Source: Legionella sheltonii (GTDB lineage Bacteria; Pseudomonadota; Gammaproteobacteria; Legionellales; Legionellaceae). From it: a stretch of DNA of 64,000 nucleotides. The notes beneath the pieces are model-generated. The model did no database searches. It had not been told where the DNA came from and was given only the letters and a program-made list of their open reading frames with translations. This document shows, piece after piece, positions 27,407 through 35,611 of this stretch. Position numbers and translations under genes: made by a program. Where the stretch lies: positions 62,001 to 126,000 of the forward strand of contig NZ_JAPHOQ010000009.1 in assembly GCF_026191355.1 (NCBI RefSeq), given 5' to 3'. Position 1 is the first letter of the stretch, and each line of letters opens with the position of its first letter.

Positions 27407-27889
27407 TATTGTTCGGCATTAGGATTTAATTTAGTAAATATACAATTTAAAAAAACAGGATATCCGAGTGAAAAACCGTATTAGGACTACATGTAAATAC
27501 ATCATACCACTAACTATTATTGGTCTATTTGGTTATCACTCTTATTCAGTTCAATCAAAACTAGATCAAAAAGAAAAGCAAACCTATATATCTCTAAAAG
27601 AGTTGTCCGAGATTGCCGCGAAAATTCATGGTGTTGAACCTCCTTTTCTGGATAAGGTCATGATAACCATTGTGGATTGGTTTATCCCTATCCCGTTTAT
27701 TAATAAAAATGAGTTTCTAAAACTGCTGGCCGAACATAAAAATGAACTCACATCAGAATCAAAAAGAATTTATGTGTCAGAAAGCAAGATGGGGGAAGTT
27801 GTGGTTACAAAGAATTTTAATTTCACCTCATCTGATATTAAGGAATCAAAATCGATACCCATGGGTACAATTTTCAGCGCATTCGTCAT

Positions 27890-29185
27890 CTGAAAGATCC
27901 CCACGAAATTACCAAACACGGTTAAGCTCCTGTTCTATAATCTCTTGTAAGGTTCTAGGGTCAGGGGCTAAGGAACAGAGCTGATTATGCTCAATCATAA
28001 GCTTACCCAGGGTAAAATAAGAGAATATTTTCTTATCTTTGACCGTATTGGCTTGGAAGTATTGTTGTTTATTTTGACTATGTGCAATTACTCCAATAAC
28101 CCAATAAGTAATTTGCACAATAGCAGCAAGAAGCATTTTTACTCCCCATCTATCTACTGAATGAGTACGCACATAACGTCCTGCTAGTCCGAATTGATGA
28201 CTTTTAACATCTCTAAACGATTCTTCTATTTGCATTCTTTTAAAATAGAGATTGATAATATCAGTAGGCCCTACATCCAATGGTAAATTAGTAGCCAAAA
28301 TCCATGGCTCTTTATTAGCTTGACTATAACTTCCATTAGACAGTGTCGAGGTGGTTTTTCCTCGTGATGTCTTTACCTTTCTTCCCTTAGGCTTACGATA
28401 GGTTGTAACCACCCTACAAGGTCTTGTATGCTCTTTGGTTAATAGAGCATGCTCATAATGTGTCGTTTTAGATTTAATATCAGGGATTAGTTCTTTAATG
28501 AGTTTCCATCCCAGTTCTTCGGATAATTGTACCGATTTAACTCCTCTTACACGACTTAGCCAATACCAGCCCAGCGCTTCTATTTCTTTAAACCATTCTT
28601 CATAAAAACCGGCATCCATGATTACGATTACTCGACGATTTTTGGGCAAACAAAGACTCAACTCTTTTAAAAAGTCCTTAGCTCGTCCTTTTGTTTCGGT
28701 ATCTCTATACACTTCTCGATAAAGAGGAAGACTTCTACCTTTTAACGCTATTTCTGCACTGAGCATTTGAATTTCTCGGTCGTCTTTTAAGCAGCAAATA
28801 TCTACAATCAAAGGTAAGGTTGTATCTTGCGAGATGTAAGTAAAAACAAAGCTTGATAACCCTTGATAAATGGAAAAAAGTTCATTATGCAGTGCCTTAT
28901 TGCCTTCCAGCCTATCAACTTTCTTTATCTTATTTTTTAATTTTGCATCTCCAGGCAAGTTCCTCCCTAATTCACTTAATGAAAGGTTTTGGCTATGTCT
29001 TAAGCCTGATGCTACATCCATTACTGCATTCAATCGTGATATATGAATTTCAGGACATGATTCTGTAAGCGAATTATAAAGATAGGTTTCTACAGCTAAC
29101 ATTTTAATTTCCATGAGTCTTAATGACGCTCATTTGATCATGAGACGCTCTTTATTTCAACTCATAATTCGTGGGGATAGATCAG
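27890..29185 (-). mobile_element. IS4-family element, copy A (1,296 bp)
   Basis: The terminal inverted repeats are CTGAAAGATCCCCACGAA at the left and, on the opposite strand, CTGATCTATCCCCACGAA at the right. An 8-bp target duplication TTCGTCAT flanks it (27882-27889, 29186-29193). The sequence is the same as copies B and C as far as compared by eye. It interrupts the 212-codon gene. Confidence 0.95.
27909..29114 (-). CDS. IS4-family transposase, copy A
   Basis: A 401-residue DDE transposase. The IS4 signature Y-x2-R-x3-E-x6-K is present as YFKRMQIEESFRDVK near residue 310. The first Asp is in LIVDICCL and the second in VIMDAGFY. The translation is identical to the other two copies in the window. 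Full length, probably active. Confidence 0.95.
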   Translation of the reverse strand: MEIKMLAVETYLYNSLTESCPEIHISRLNAVMDVASGLRHSQNLSLSELGRNLPGDAKLKNKIKKVDRLEGNKALHNELFSIYQGLSSFVFTYISQDTTLPLIVDICCLKDDREIQMLSAEIALKGRSLPLYREVYRDTETKGRAKDFLKELSLCLPKNRRVIVIMDAGFYEEWFKEIEALGWYWLSRVRGVKSVQLSEELGWKLIKELIPDIKSKTTHYEHALLTKEHTRPCRVVTTYRKPKGRKVKTSRGKTTSTLSNGSYSQANKEPWILATNLPLDVGPTDIINLYFKRMQIEESFRDVKSHQFGLAGRYVRTHSVDRWGVKMLLAAIVQITYWVIGVIAHSQNKQQYFQANTVKDKKIFSYFTLGKLMIEHNQLCSLAPDPRTLQEIIEQELNRVW

Positions 29186-29396
29186 TTCGTCATGGCTCCT
29201 TTTCATGATTCTGATAACCCAAATCAATTACGATTTAAAATAAACATTAATTTCATGTCTTGCACGGCAATTGCGGATTCCATTTTAAAAGCAGATTATC
29301 AATCAGGGACTATAGTTGCCAAAATTAACGGCATAAACTGCGCTAATGAAAACTCAAAATCGATACCCTTAGAAGCGGTGGGATTGGTATCAGGAA

Positions 29397-30692
29397 CTGA
29401 TCTATCCCCACGAATTATGAGTTGAAATAAAGAGCGTCTCATGATCAAATGAGCGTCATTAAGACTCATGGAAATTAAAATGTTAGCTGTAGAAACCTAT
29501 CTTTATAATTCGCTTACAGAATCATGTCCTGAAATTCATATATCACGATTGAATGCAGTAATGGATGTAGCATCAGGCTTAAGACATAGCCAAAACCTTT
29601 CATTAAGTGAATTAGGGAGGAACTTGCCTGGAGATGCAAAATTAAAAAATAAGATAAAGAAAGTTGATAGGCTGGAAGGCAATAAGGCACTGCATAATGA
29701 ACTTTTTTCCATTTATCAAGGGTTATCAAGCTTTGTTTTTACTTACATCTCGCAAGATACAACCTTACCTTTGATTGTAGATATTTGCTGCTTAAAAGAC
29801 GACCGAGAAATTCAAATGCTCAGTGCAGAAATAGCGTTAAAAGGTAGAAGTCTTCCTCTTTATCGAGAAGTGTATAGAGATACCGAAACAAAAGGACGAG
29901 CTAAGGACTTTTTAAAAGAGTTGAGTCTTTGTTTGCCCAAAAATCGTCGAGTAATCGTAATCATGGATGCCGGTTTTTATGAAGAATGGTTTAAAGAAAT
30001 AGAAGCGCTGGGCTGGTATTGGCTAAGTCGTGTAAGAGGAGTTAAATCGGTACAATTATCCGAAGAACTGGGATGGAAACTCATTAAAGAACTAATCCCT
30101 GATATTAAATCTAAAACGACACATTATGAGCATGCTCTATTAACCAAAGAGCATACAAGACCTTGTAGGGTGGTTACAACCTATCGTAAGCCTAAGGGAA
30201 GAAAGGTAAAGACATCACGAGGAAAAACCACCTCGACACTGTCTAATGGAAGTTATAGTCAAGCTAATAAAGAGCCATGGATTTTGGCTACTAATTTACC
30301 ATTGGATGTAGGGCCTACTGATATTATCAATCTCTATTTTAAAAGAATGCAAATAGAAGAATCGTTTAGAGATGTTAAAAGTCATCAATTCGGACTAGCA
30401 GGACGTTATGTGCGTACTCATTCAGTAGATAGATGGGGAGTAAAAATGCTTCTTGCTGCTATTGTGCAAATTACTTATTGGGTTATTGGAGTAATTGCAC
30501 ATAGTCAAAATAAACAACAATACTTCCAAGCCAATACGGTCAAAGATAAGAAAATATTCTCTTATTTTACCCTGGGTAAGCTTATGATTGAGCATAATCA
30601 GCTCTGTTCCTTAGCCCCTGACCCTAGAACCTTACAAGAGATTATAGAACAGGAGCTTAACCGTGTTTGGTAATTTCGTGGGGATCTTTCAG
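29397..30692 (+). mobile_element. IS4-family element, copy B (1,296 bp)
   Basis: Same ends as copy A but in the opposite orientation, with its own 8-bp duplication ATCAGGAA (29389-29396, 30693-30700). It lies only 211 nt from copy A, inside the same gene, four codons before that gene's stop. The separate duplication shows an independent insertion. Confidence 0.95.
29468..30673 (+). CDS. IS4-family transposase, copy B
   Basis: A 401-residue protein identical to copies A and C, with the same YxxRxxxExxxxxxK signature. It is read on the + strand, head to head with copy A across the 211-nt remnant. Confidence 0.95.
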   Translation: MEIKMLAVETYLYNSLTESCPEIHISRLNAVMDVASGLRHSQNLSLSELGRNLPGDAKLKNKIKKVDRLEGNKALHNELFSIYQGLSSFVFTYISQDTTLPLIVDICCLKDDREIQMLSAEIALKGRSLPLYREVYRDTETKGRAKDFLKELSLCLPKNRRVIVIMDAGFYEEWFKEIEALGWYWLSRVRGVKSVQLSEELGWKLIKELIPDIKSKTTHYEHALLTKEHTRPCRVVTTYRKPKGRKVKTSRGKTTSTLSNGSYSQANKEPWILATNLPLDVGPTDIINLYFKRMQIEESFRDVKSHQFGLAGRYVRTHSVDRWGVKMLLAAIVQITYWVIGVIAHSQNKQQYFQANTVKDKKIFSYFTLGKLMIEHNQLCSLAPDPRTLQEIIEQELNRVW

Positions 30693-30814
30693 ATCAGGAA
30701 GGGTACTATCCTAGAATGAATATTAGATCCTTACAAATAAAAGCACATTCAATAATGTTATTTTTTTCTTTAATAAAACGGAAGGTGGCGTTATTTTTAG
30801 TGATTATTATTCTG

Positions 30815-32154
30815 GGTAGTGTTTAAATAACTGTGTCATCTCTTTTAATTTGTTTATAATTTAACACTTAAAAGAGGTAGATATGAATAAAAAGAAAATA
30901 GATTTATCGAATTTTGATTTCAATGAGTTCAAATTAGAGGCTTTGACCCAGTTAAAGTCTGGCCAATCTCTCACTGGAAAAGACGGCATACTGACCCCCT
31001 TAATAAAAGAGCTATTAGAGGCGGCATTAGAAGGTGAAATGGATTCTCATATGACTGATTGTCATGAGACAGGTATTTCAAACCGTCGCAACGGCAAAAC
31101 GACTAAAACAATTAAATCAACAACTGGAGTTTTTGATTTAGAAACACCTCGAGATAGGGATGGCAGCTTTGAACCCGAGCTTGTAAAAAAACGTCAAACG
31201 GTACTCAACGAGTCACTGGATAATAAAGTCCTAGCCCTCTATGCGATAGGCATGAGTTACGAGGCGATAAGCGAGCATTTATCTGAGATGTATGGACTAG
31301 AAGTCTCGAGTGCTAAAATCAGCCTGATTACTGACAAACTATTACCCCTGATTACCGAGTGGCGTAATCGCTCCCTAGAATCTGTATACCCAATCGTTTT
31401 TCTTGATGCCATGCACTTTAAAGTACGTGTTGAAGGTAAGGTCATAAGTAGAGCATTTTACACCGTCCTTGCTGTAAATTCAGAAGGTAAAAAAGATATT
31501 CTAGGGCTCTATTTATCTGAGGCAGAGGGAGCTCGTTTTTGGCTTAGTGTATTAAATGACCTTAAAGCTCGTGGTGTAGAGGATATCCTTATAGCAAGCA
31601 TCGATGGACTTAAGGGATTTCCTGATGCCATTGCTGAAGTTTTTCCTAACACCGAGATCCAGCTTTGTGTCGTTCATCAAATTCGCAACTCATTAAAGTA
31701 TGTGGTTAGTAAGGACCAGAAAGCCTTTATGGCCGATTTAAAGCTGGTTTATAAGGCTTCAAGCAAAGATATGGCTTTGCATCATCTACTTGAGTTGGAA
31801 GAGAAATGGGGCAAAAAATACCCGGCGGTGATGAAATCCTGGAATAACAACTGGGAAGCTCTATCACAATACTTCAAATACCCAGAAGAGCTAAGACGCA
31901 TCATTTACACTACCAATATTGTTGAAGGCTTTCATCGGCAAATTCGCAAGTACACTAAAAATAAAGGCGCTTTCACCAGTGAAAACGCCCTTATTAAGCT
32001 TATTTATTGTGCTTGCCAGAAAGTACTGGAAAAATGGAATCAGCCCATGCACAATTGGGCGCTTATCGTGTCCCAGTTACAAATCTATTTCGAAGACAGA
32101 CTAACCCTGGGACTTAGATAATGACTGAGGTGACACAGTTGGATGAACACTCTC
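30815..32154 (+). mobile_element. IS256-family element, copy 2 (1,340 bp)
   Basis: It has the same sequence ends as copy 1 in the opposite orientation: it starts GGTAGTGTTTAAATAA and ends GGATGAACACTCTC. An 8-bp target duplication TTATTCTG flanks it (30807-30814, 32155-32162). The two copies bracket the oriT region, but each has its own duplication. Confidence 0.95.
30883..32121 (+). CDS. IS256-family transposase, copy 2
   Basis: A 412-residue transposase identical in sequence to copy 1, with the same DDE residues. Full length. Confidence 0.95.
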   Translation: MNKKKIDLSNFDFNEFKLEALTQLKSGQSLTGKDGILTPLIKELLEAALEGEMDSHMTDCHETGISNRRNGKTTKTIKSTTGVFDLETPRDRDGSFEPELVKKRQTVLNESLDNKVLALYAIGMSYEAISEHLSEMYGLEVSSAKISLITDKLLPLITEWRNRSLESVYPIVFLDAMHFKVRVEGKVISRAFYTVLAVNSEGKKDILGLYLSEAEGARFWLSVLNDLKARGVEDILIASIDGLKGFPDAIAEVFPNTEIQLCVVHQIRNSLKYVVSKDQKAFMADLKLVYKASSKDMALHHLLELEEKWGKKYPAVMKSWNNNWEALSQYFKYPEELRRIIYTTNIVEGFHRQIRKYTKNKGAFTSENALIKLIYCACQKVLEKWNQPMHNWALIVSQLQIYFEDRLTLGLR

Positions 32155-32365
32155 TTATTCTGATTAATATTAACGCTATTTTTTCTTACATCAAGATTTT
32201 TTTATTTTTAATCATCAATAAATTGGATGCTCTAATTTTAGATCACAGAATTTTTTATTATTCTGTGATCCTATCAATTAACATACTATTAATTATCAAC
32301 GCATATATAAGATATAAAATTAACAAAAGGAGGGAAAAAGAATAGCAAAAAAATACCACTTATAT

Positions 32366-32629
32366 TCAAATTAATTCCCAATCCCCAAAGTACCCCTCTT
32401 TGGTTTTAATTAAGTCCTCATAAACACACATTTCTAAACCATCCCCTAGTTCATCCCATCCCGTTAAATCCTTAGCTATCTTTAAGGAGCTATCATTAAC
32501 AAAAAACACTCGTAGCACTCCATAAGTCCATATAATCCCATCAACACCGTTAAGTGTTGCTCCCTCGAAACCCCAATCATCCATTTCTTGTTCTGGGGTA
32601 TTGCGTCCGTGGTATAGTCTTAATTTCAT
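32366..32629 (-). CDS. Small acidic hypothetical protein
   Basis: An 87-residue acidic protein from the ATG at 32629 (KLRLYHGRNTP start). It is rich in Trp, Gly and Asp, with WGFEG, WTYG and GDWEL segments. I do not recognise a named family. It lies downstream of the DUF932 gene on the same strand and may share its transcript. The upstream ATG at 32644 is less well placed, because the GGAACATTG stretch before 32629 gives the better ribosome site. Confidence 0.6.
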   Translation of the reverse strand: MKLRLYHGRNTPEQEMDDWGFEGATLNGVDGIIWTYGVLRVFFVNDSSLKIAKDLTGWDELGDGLEMCVYEDLIKTKEGYFGDWELI

Positions 32630-32713
32630 CAATGTTCCTTTCATCTTGCTATTGTTGACACGCTATTTTCAGATGAGGCAAAGGGATTTTTCTTTGCCTC
32701 TAAAAAAATTCCG

Positions 32714-33517
32714 TTACCTTTTTATTTCCATCATTTTTTCGGTTAACGTCCACAACGCACGATTTAATTTCACATTTTGATCAATGGCTTTTACTTCTCT
32801 TGTTTTTGTCCGAGTGGTATAACCGTATTTATTCAAACGGTGACCACGAACCCCACCTTTAATTAAATTTTCTTGCAGGACATTAAATACCGTAAACAAA
32901 TCATTATCTTTTTGATCCACATAACGTCTTGGTTGCAATAAACGCTCAGGAGCAACGATCATTGCTCCCTCTTCATCAGAAAATTTTAGAGAATGAGCAG
33001 CTTCGGCAAAAATCATTTTTTCAGTATCATTTAGATGAATCGAAGCCATATCATCTGATACATCGAGCATCTTGTTCGCGGTTTCAATCACTTTATAAGT
33101 ACCTTCAATAACATTTCCAACAACATCCCCCTGATGTTTAATTCTAATTTCGTCATACGATTGCCCCGCAATCATTCCATTAGCACACACAACCCGAAAA
33201 AGACCCGCCATTAGGCGATAAGAAGACAGGCCATCATGAGAATTAATAAGAACAAGTTCTGGATAAAGCCCCTGATTATTTTGCATGACATCATGGCGTT
33301 GAAAACGGAGCATGTGTTTTGCAAATGCTTTCGATTCTTGACTCAGGCTTTTGGTCTGAGTTGCCCAAGTTGGAAAAAATCCTTCTGACATTAATTTTTC
33401 AATGATTTGCTCTGTTGAGATGGGTGAGTACTGAGCACTTGTTTTGTGGGAACTTTCTTGTGTGAATATGGAAGGGGCTAATTTAAATAGTTTTTCTTTT
33501 GATAAAATGGGTAACAT
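32714..33517 (-). CDS. DUF932 family protein
   Basis: A 267-residue soluble protein typical of the DUF932 (phage/plasmid-like) family often found on mobile elements. It has FFPTWATQTKS near the N-terminus, LVLINSHDG...YRLMAGLFRVVCANGM in the middle, and a C-terminal part that covers a quaternary-like RYVDQKDNDLFTVFNVLQEN segment. Function unknown for the family. ATG 33517 is chosen because GGAG stands 8 nt upstream. The frame could extend to 33592 but would then cross the promoter described separately. Confidence 0.8.
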   Translation of the reverse strand: MLPILSKEKLFKLAPSIFTQESSHKTSAQYSPISTEQIIEKLMSEGFFPTWATQTKSLSQESKAFAKHMLRFQRHDVMQNNQGLYPELVLINSHDGLSSYRLMAGLFRVVCANGMIAGQSYDEIRIKHQGDVVGNVIEGTYKVIETANKMLDVSDDMASIHLNDTEKMIFAEAAHSLKFSDEEGAMIVAPERLLQPRRYVDQKDNDLFTVFNVLQENLIKGGVRGHRLNKYGYTTRTKTREVKAIDQNVKLNRALWTLTEKMMEIKR

Positions 33518-33563
33518 GATGTTTTCTCCTATGTTTTTACTATTGTTCTCAAGGAACAAATAC

Positions 33564-33592
33564 AGTATCTCAAAAAAGCTTATAATTGTCAA
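33564..33592 (-). promoter_or_regulatory. Promoter for the DUF932 gene
   Basis: On the - strand, TTGACA (33587-33592), a 17-nt spacer and GATACT (33564-33569). The predicted leader contains ATAGTAAAAACATAGGAGAA, which is also present in the divergent gene's leader. Strong match to a sigma-70 promoter. Confidence 0.75.
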
Positions 33593-33636
33593 CTATTATT
33601 ATAAAATAATATGATAAATATAATTTATAAAAGCAA

Positions 33637-33665
33637 TTGATATTTCTTACTACCCTTGTTATACT
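33637..33665 (+). promoter_or_regulatory. Promoter for the divergent small gene
   Basis: TTGATA (33637-33642), a 17-nt spacer and TATACT (33660-33665). The transcript leader shares the 20-nt stretch ending AGGAGAA with the DUF932 leader on the other strand, so the two promoters appear to be copies of one another. Confidence 0.75.
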
Positions 33666-33708
33666 GTTCTTGTCTTAATGACACATAGTAAAAACATAGG
33701 AGAACACA

Positions 33709-34032
33709 ATGACTATTCCAGAAATTATCCAACAACAATTGCTGCACACGAATAAAGCGATCGTTTGGTCGTGGGGCGTATCTAAATGGTATGAACTATC
33801 GTCTAATGCGCTTGCTATAAGAGTTCATGCGCGTTATTTAGATGGTTTTGTCTGTATCGAGTTGGATGAGGCGCAAGACTTATACAATATTTCCTTTTAC
33901 CTTAACAAAGACTTCTCAGACATGCTGGTGTGGCCAGTGATACCCTATAAACCGATGAAAGGAGTATTTTGCGATCAACTGGTTGAATTCATTGATAACA
34001 GAATAGAAAGAATACCCGATTATAAATACTGA
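33709..34032 (+). CDS. Hypothetical protein divergent from DUF932 gene
   Basis: A 107-residue soluble protein with several aromatic residues (VWSWGVSKWYEL) and no recognised domain. It looks like a compact alpha/beta protein. AGGAGAACACA precedes ATG 33709. It is driven by the promoter at 33637-33665 and followed by a strong hairpin. Its shared leader with the DUF932 gene suggests co-regulation. Confidence 0.65.
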   Translation: MTIPEIIQQQLLHTNKAIVWSWGVSKWYELSSNALAIRVHARYLDGFVCIELDEAQDLYNISFYLNKDFSDMLVWPVIPYKPMKGVFCDQLVEFIDNRIERIPDYKY

Positions 34033-34039
34033 CTATTGC

Positions 34040-34064
34040 CCTACTCCCTACTGTGGGGAGTAGG
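34040..34064 (+). terminator. Terminator-like hairpin
   Basis: A perfect 9-bp stem CCTACTCCC/GGGAGTAGG with a 7-nt loop, starting 8 nt after the stop of the preceding gene. There is no run of T after it, so it may be a weak terminator or an mRNA stabiliser. Confidence 0.45.
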
Positions 34065-34084
34065 CCATTAACAGGAGTAGATTC

Positions 34085-34903
34085 ATGAAAAAATTATCGT
34101 TTGCCGTTAAAGCAAACATGAATAAACCACCTAGGGTTCACGTGCAATCAGCCGATAAAAAAACAACCTATGGCTCATTTCAAGCAAATAACTGCGATGA
34201 ATTCGATAGCTGGGATAAATTAAGCCAGGAAGAAGCCATTGAATTAAAGCACTACATGAATAATCTAGTGGCTATTGAGCATTACTTTTCCACAAAGGCT
34301 CTGTCCGAACAAAAAGATTTTAGGATCCGATTACCCGGTAGTTTTATTGATGCTATTGATGAACTAAGTAAGTTATGTTTTGAAGATCACATCGACTTGA
34401 ATGTTTATGATGCCATGATAAGTGCCGCTATTGGGCAACTTAAAATAAAGACAGCAAGCCTTCCTGATGAAAAAAAACAGCAAGCGCTGACACTGCTTAA
34501 TCAACTGGGGCTTTCCGAAAATGTAAAAACAGATGTTTCCTTAAAAATACAGGCGGTATTCTCTGAATTATTATCCATCCATAACAAATCAGAAAAACTG
34601 CACCAAAAAGCCCGGATGCTTTTTAATAAAGAGAAAAGTATTGCTCCAAAAACTATTGAGGAAATCGCAAAAGGTGAACTATCAACTTCCAAATGGTTAG
34701 TGGCTTGTGCTGTAGAGATTTTACTGGAAGAAAAACCAGATATAGTGCAAAAAATATTAGCTGAGGACGATATCTTGTTTTTGTGGGCTAATCCTTTACT
34801 AAAAAATCATAGACCGCTCAAGGAACTGCTCGATAAACTAGAGTCGTTGAGTAACTCGGAAACGTTAAGCAGCAAACTAAATTCCATGACTAATTTTAGT
34901 TAA
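34085..34903 (+). CDS. Hypothetical soluble helical protein
   Basis: A 272-residue protein, mostly helical, with alternating Lys/Glu-rich segments and no motif I can name. It has no signal peptide or membrane helix. A purine-rich ribosome site (CAGGAG) precedes ATG 34085. It lies 38 nt before the HigBA-like pair on the same strand. Confidence 0.6.
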   Translation: MKKLSFAVKANMNKPPRVHVQSADKKTTYGSFQANNCDEFDSWDKLSQEEAIELKHYMNNLVAIEHYFSTKALSEQKDFRIRLPGSFIDAIDELSKLCFEDHIDLNVYDAMISAAIGQLKIKTASLPDEKKQQALTLLNQLGLSENVKTDVSLKIQAVFSELLSIHNKSEKLHQKARMLFNKEKSIAPKTIEEIAKGELSTSKWLVACAVEILLEEKPDIVQKILAEDDILFLWANPLLKNHRPLKELLDKLESLSNSETLSSKLNSMTNFS

Positions 34904-34941
34904 ATACTTGCCAAAATATCACATTTATGCTATAAAATACT

Positions 34942-35295
34942 ATGAGAATAAAATTTTACCAAAAACAATCGGGAAAAAACCCCGTGGCGGAATTTCTAAA
35001 TGATTTGCCGTCCGATGAAATCGCGCGACTTGCTGGTTGTTTAAAGAGTGTTGAAGAACTGGGGTTTGATAGCCCAAGGGTACAATTCAGGCAAATAAAA
35101 GGCTCGCTTTGGGAAATTAAAATTAAAACATCGCGCAGTGGTTATCGGTTTTTTTATGTGTGCATTCAAAAAGAAGTCATTGTCCTTTTACATGCCTACA
35201 AAAAACAATCACAAAAAGCGCCAAAGCAAGAAATTGAACTGGCTGAAAAACGAATGATGGAGGTATACGATCATGAAAACACTTACCTTAAATGA
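34942..35295 (+). CDS. HigB/RelE-superfamily toxin (Gp49-like)
   Basis: A 117-residue toxin-like protein. It has the phage-derived Gp49/HigB pattern: an N-terminal NPVAEFLNDLP helix, then RQIKGSLWEIKIK...GYRFFYV and HAYKKQSQKAP at about residues 47-95. Family members cut mRNA on the ribosome. It overlaps the antitoxin gene by 23 nt, with the toxin first, as in higBA. The ribosome site is weak. Confidence 0.85.
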   Translation: MRIKFYQKQSGKNPVAEFLNDLPSDEIARLAGCLKSVEELGFDSPRVQFRQIKGSLWEIKIKTSRSGYRFFYVCIQKEVIVLLHAYKKQSQKAPKQEIELAEKRMMEVYDHENTYLK

Positions 35296-35563
35296 ATTTA
35301 TTGACGATAAAATCAACAATGATGAAGAATTTGCCAAGCACTATGAGCGCGAGCAAATCATTAATAATATAGCAGTAATGATTGTAAATGCCCGTAAAAA
35401 GCGCCATATGACGCAATCTGAATTGGCCAATAAAATTGGAACCAAACAATCGGTTATTTCTCGCCTTGAAAGTGGCAATAGTTCATTTATTCCTTCATTG
35501 GAAACCTTGGTGAAGGTTGCTGATGCGCTTAACATGCACTTAAAATTGCAATTACAAGCCTAA
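35273..35563 (+). CDS. HigA-like XRE-family antitoxin
   Basis: A 96-residue protein with an XRE helix-turn-helix (TQSELANKIGTKQSVISRLESG, about residues 44-65), preceded by a helical N-terminus. It should neutralise the preceding toxin and repress the operon. GGAGG lies upstream of ATG 35273. Confidence 0.88.
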   Translation: MKTLTLNEFIDDKINNDEEFAKHYEREQIINNIAVMIVNARKKRHMTQSELANKIGTKQSVISRLESGNSSFIPSLETLVKVADALNMHLKLQLQA

Positions 35564-35611
35564 TTACCCTATGGCCAATATGGATTAACAGTAAACTTTA
35601 AAGGACATTAA

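Larger units (their letters stand above)
27468..30714 (+). pseudogene. 212-codon exported-protein gene split twice by IS4 copies
   Basis: Three exons-on-paper rejoin in one frame after removing both IS4 copies and their target duplicates: 27468-27889, 29194-29396 and 30701-30714. The product is 212 residues from GTG 27468 (AGGA upstream), with one N-terminal membrane helix (YIIPLTIIGLFGYHSYSV) and an extracytoplasmic remainder. The C-terminal half has IPMGTIFSAFVMAPF, then two cysteines 26 residues apart (MSCTAIAD...INGINC) and a final GLVSGRVLS. This pattern recalls the end of TraB/VirB10-type proteins, a weak resemblance. The stop is 1 nt before the next gene. Confidence 0.8.
30716..32345 (+). 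pseudogene. 93-codon membrane-protein gene split by IS256 copy 2
   Basis: Parts 30716-30814 and 32163-32345 rejoin in frame after removing the IS and one TTATTCTG copy, giving 93 residues. The product has two or three hydrophobic stretches (VALFLVIIIL, IFLFLIINKL, YYSVILSINILLII) and a basic tail. No family recognised. ATG 30716 lies directly after the stop of the 212-codon gene, so the two formed a coupled pair. The 74-residue frame from 32121 uses IS sequence for its first residues. Confidence 0.8.

Noticed and set aside
29171..29425. 84-codon + frame between IS4 copies as an independent gene
   Set aside because: Its first codons are from the end of copy A and its last codons from copy B; it is the middle part of the split 212-codon gene.
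27890..30692. The two IS4 copies as ends of a small composite transposon carrying 211 nt
   Set aside because: Separate target duplications and the restored frame across both show independent insertions into one gene.
21561..32154. The two IS256 copies as ends of a composite transposon
   Set aside because: Each copy has its own 8-bp target duplication (ATGGATCA and TTATTCTG), so they inserted separately.
32121..32345. 74-codon + frame as a native gene
   Set aside because: It begins in IS256 sequence; the native start is 30716 after the IS is removed.
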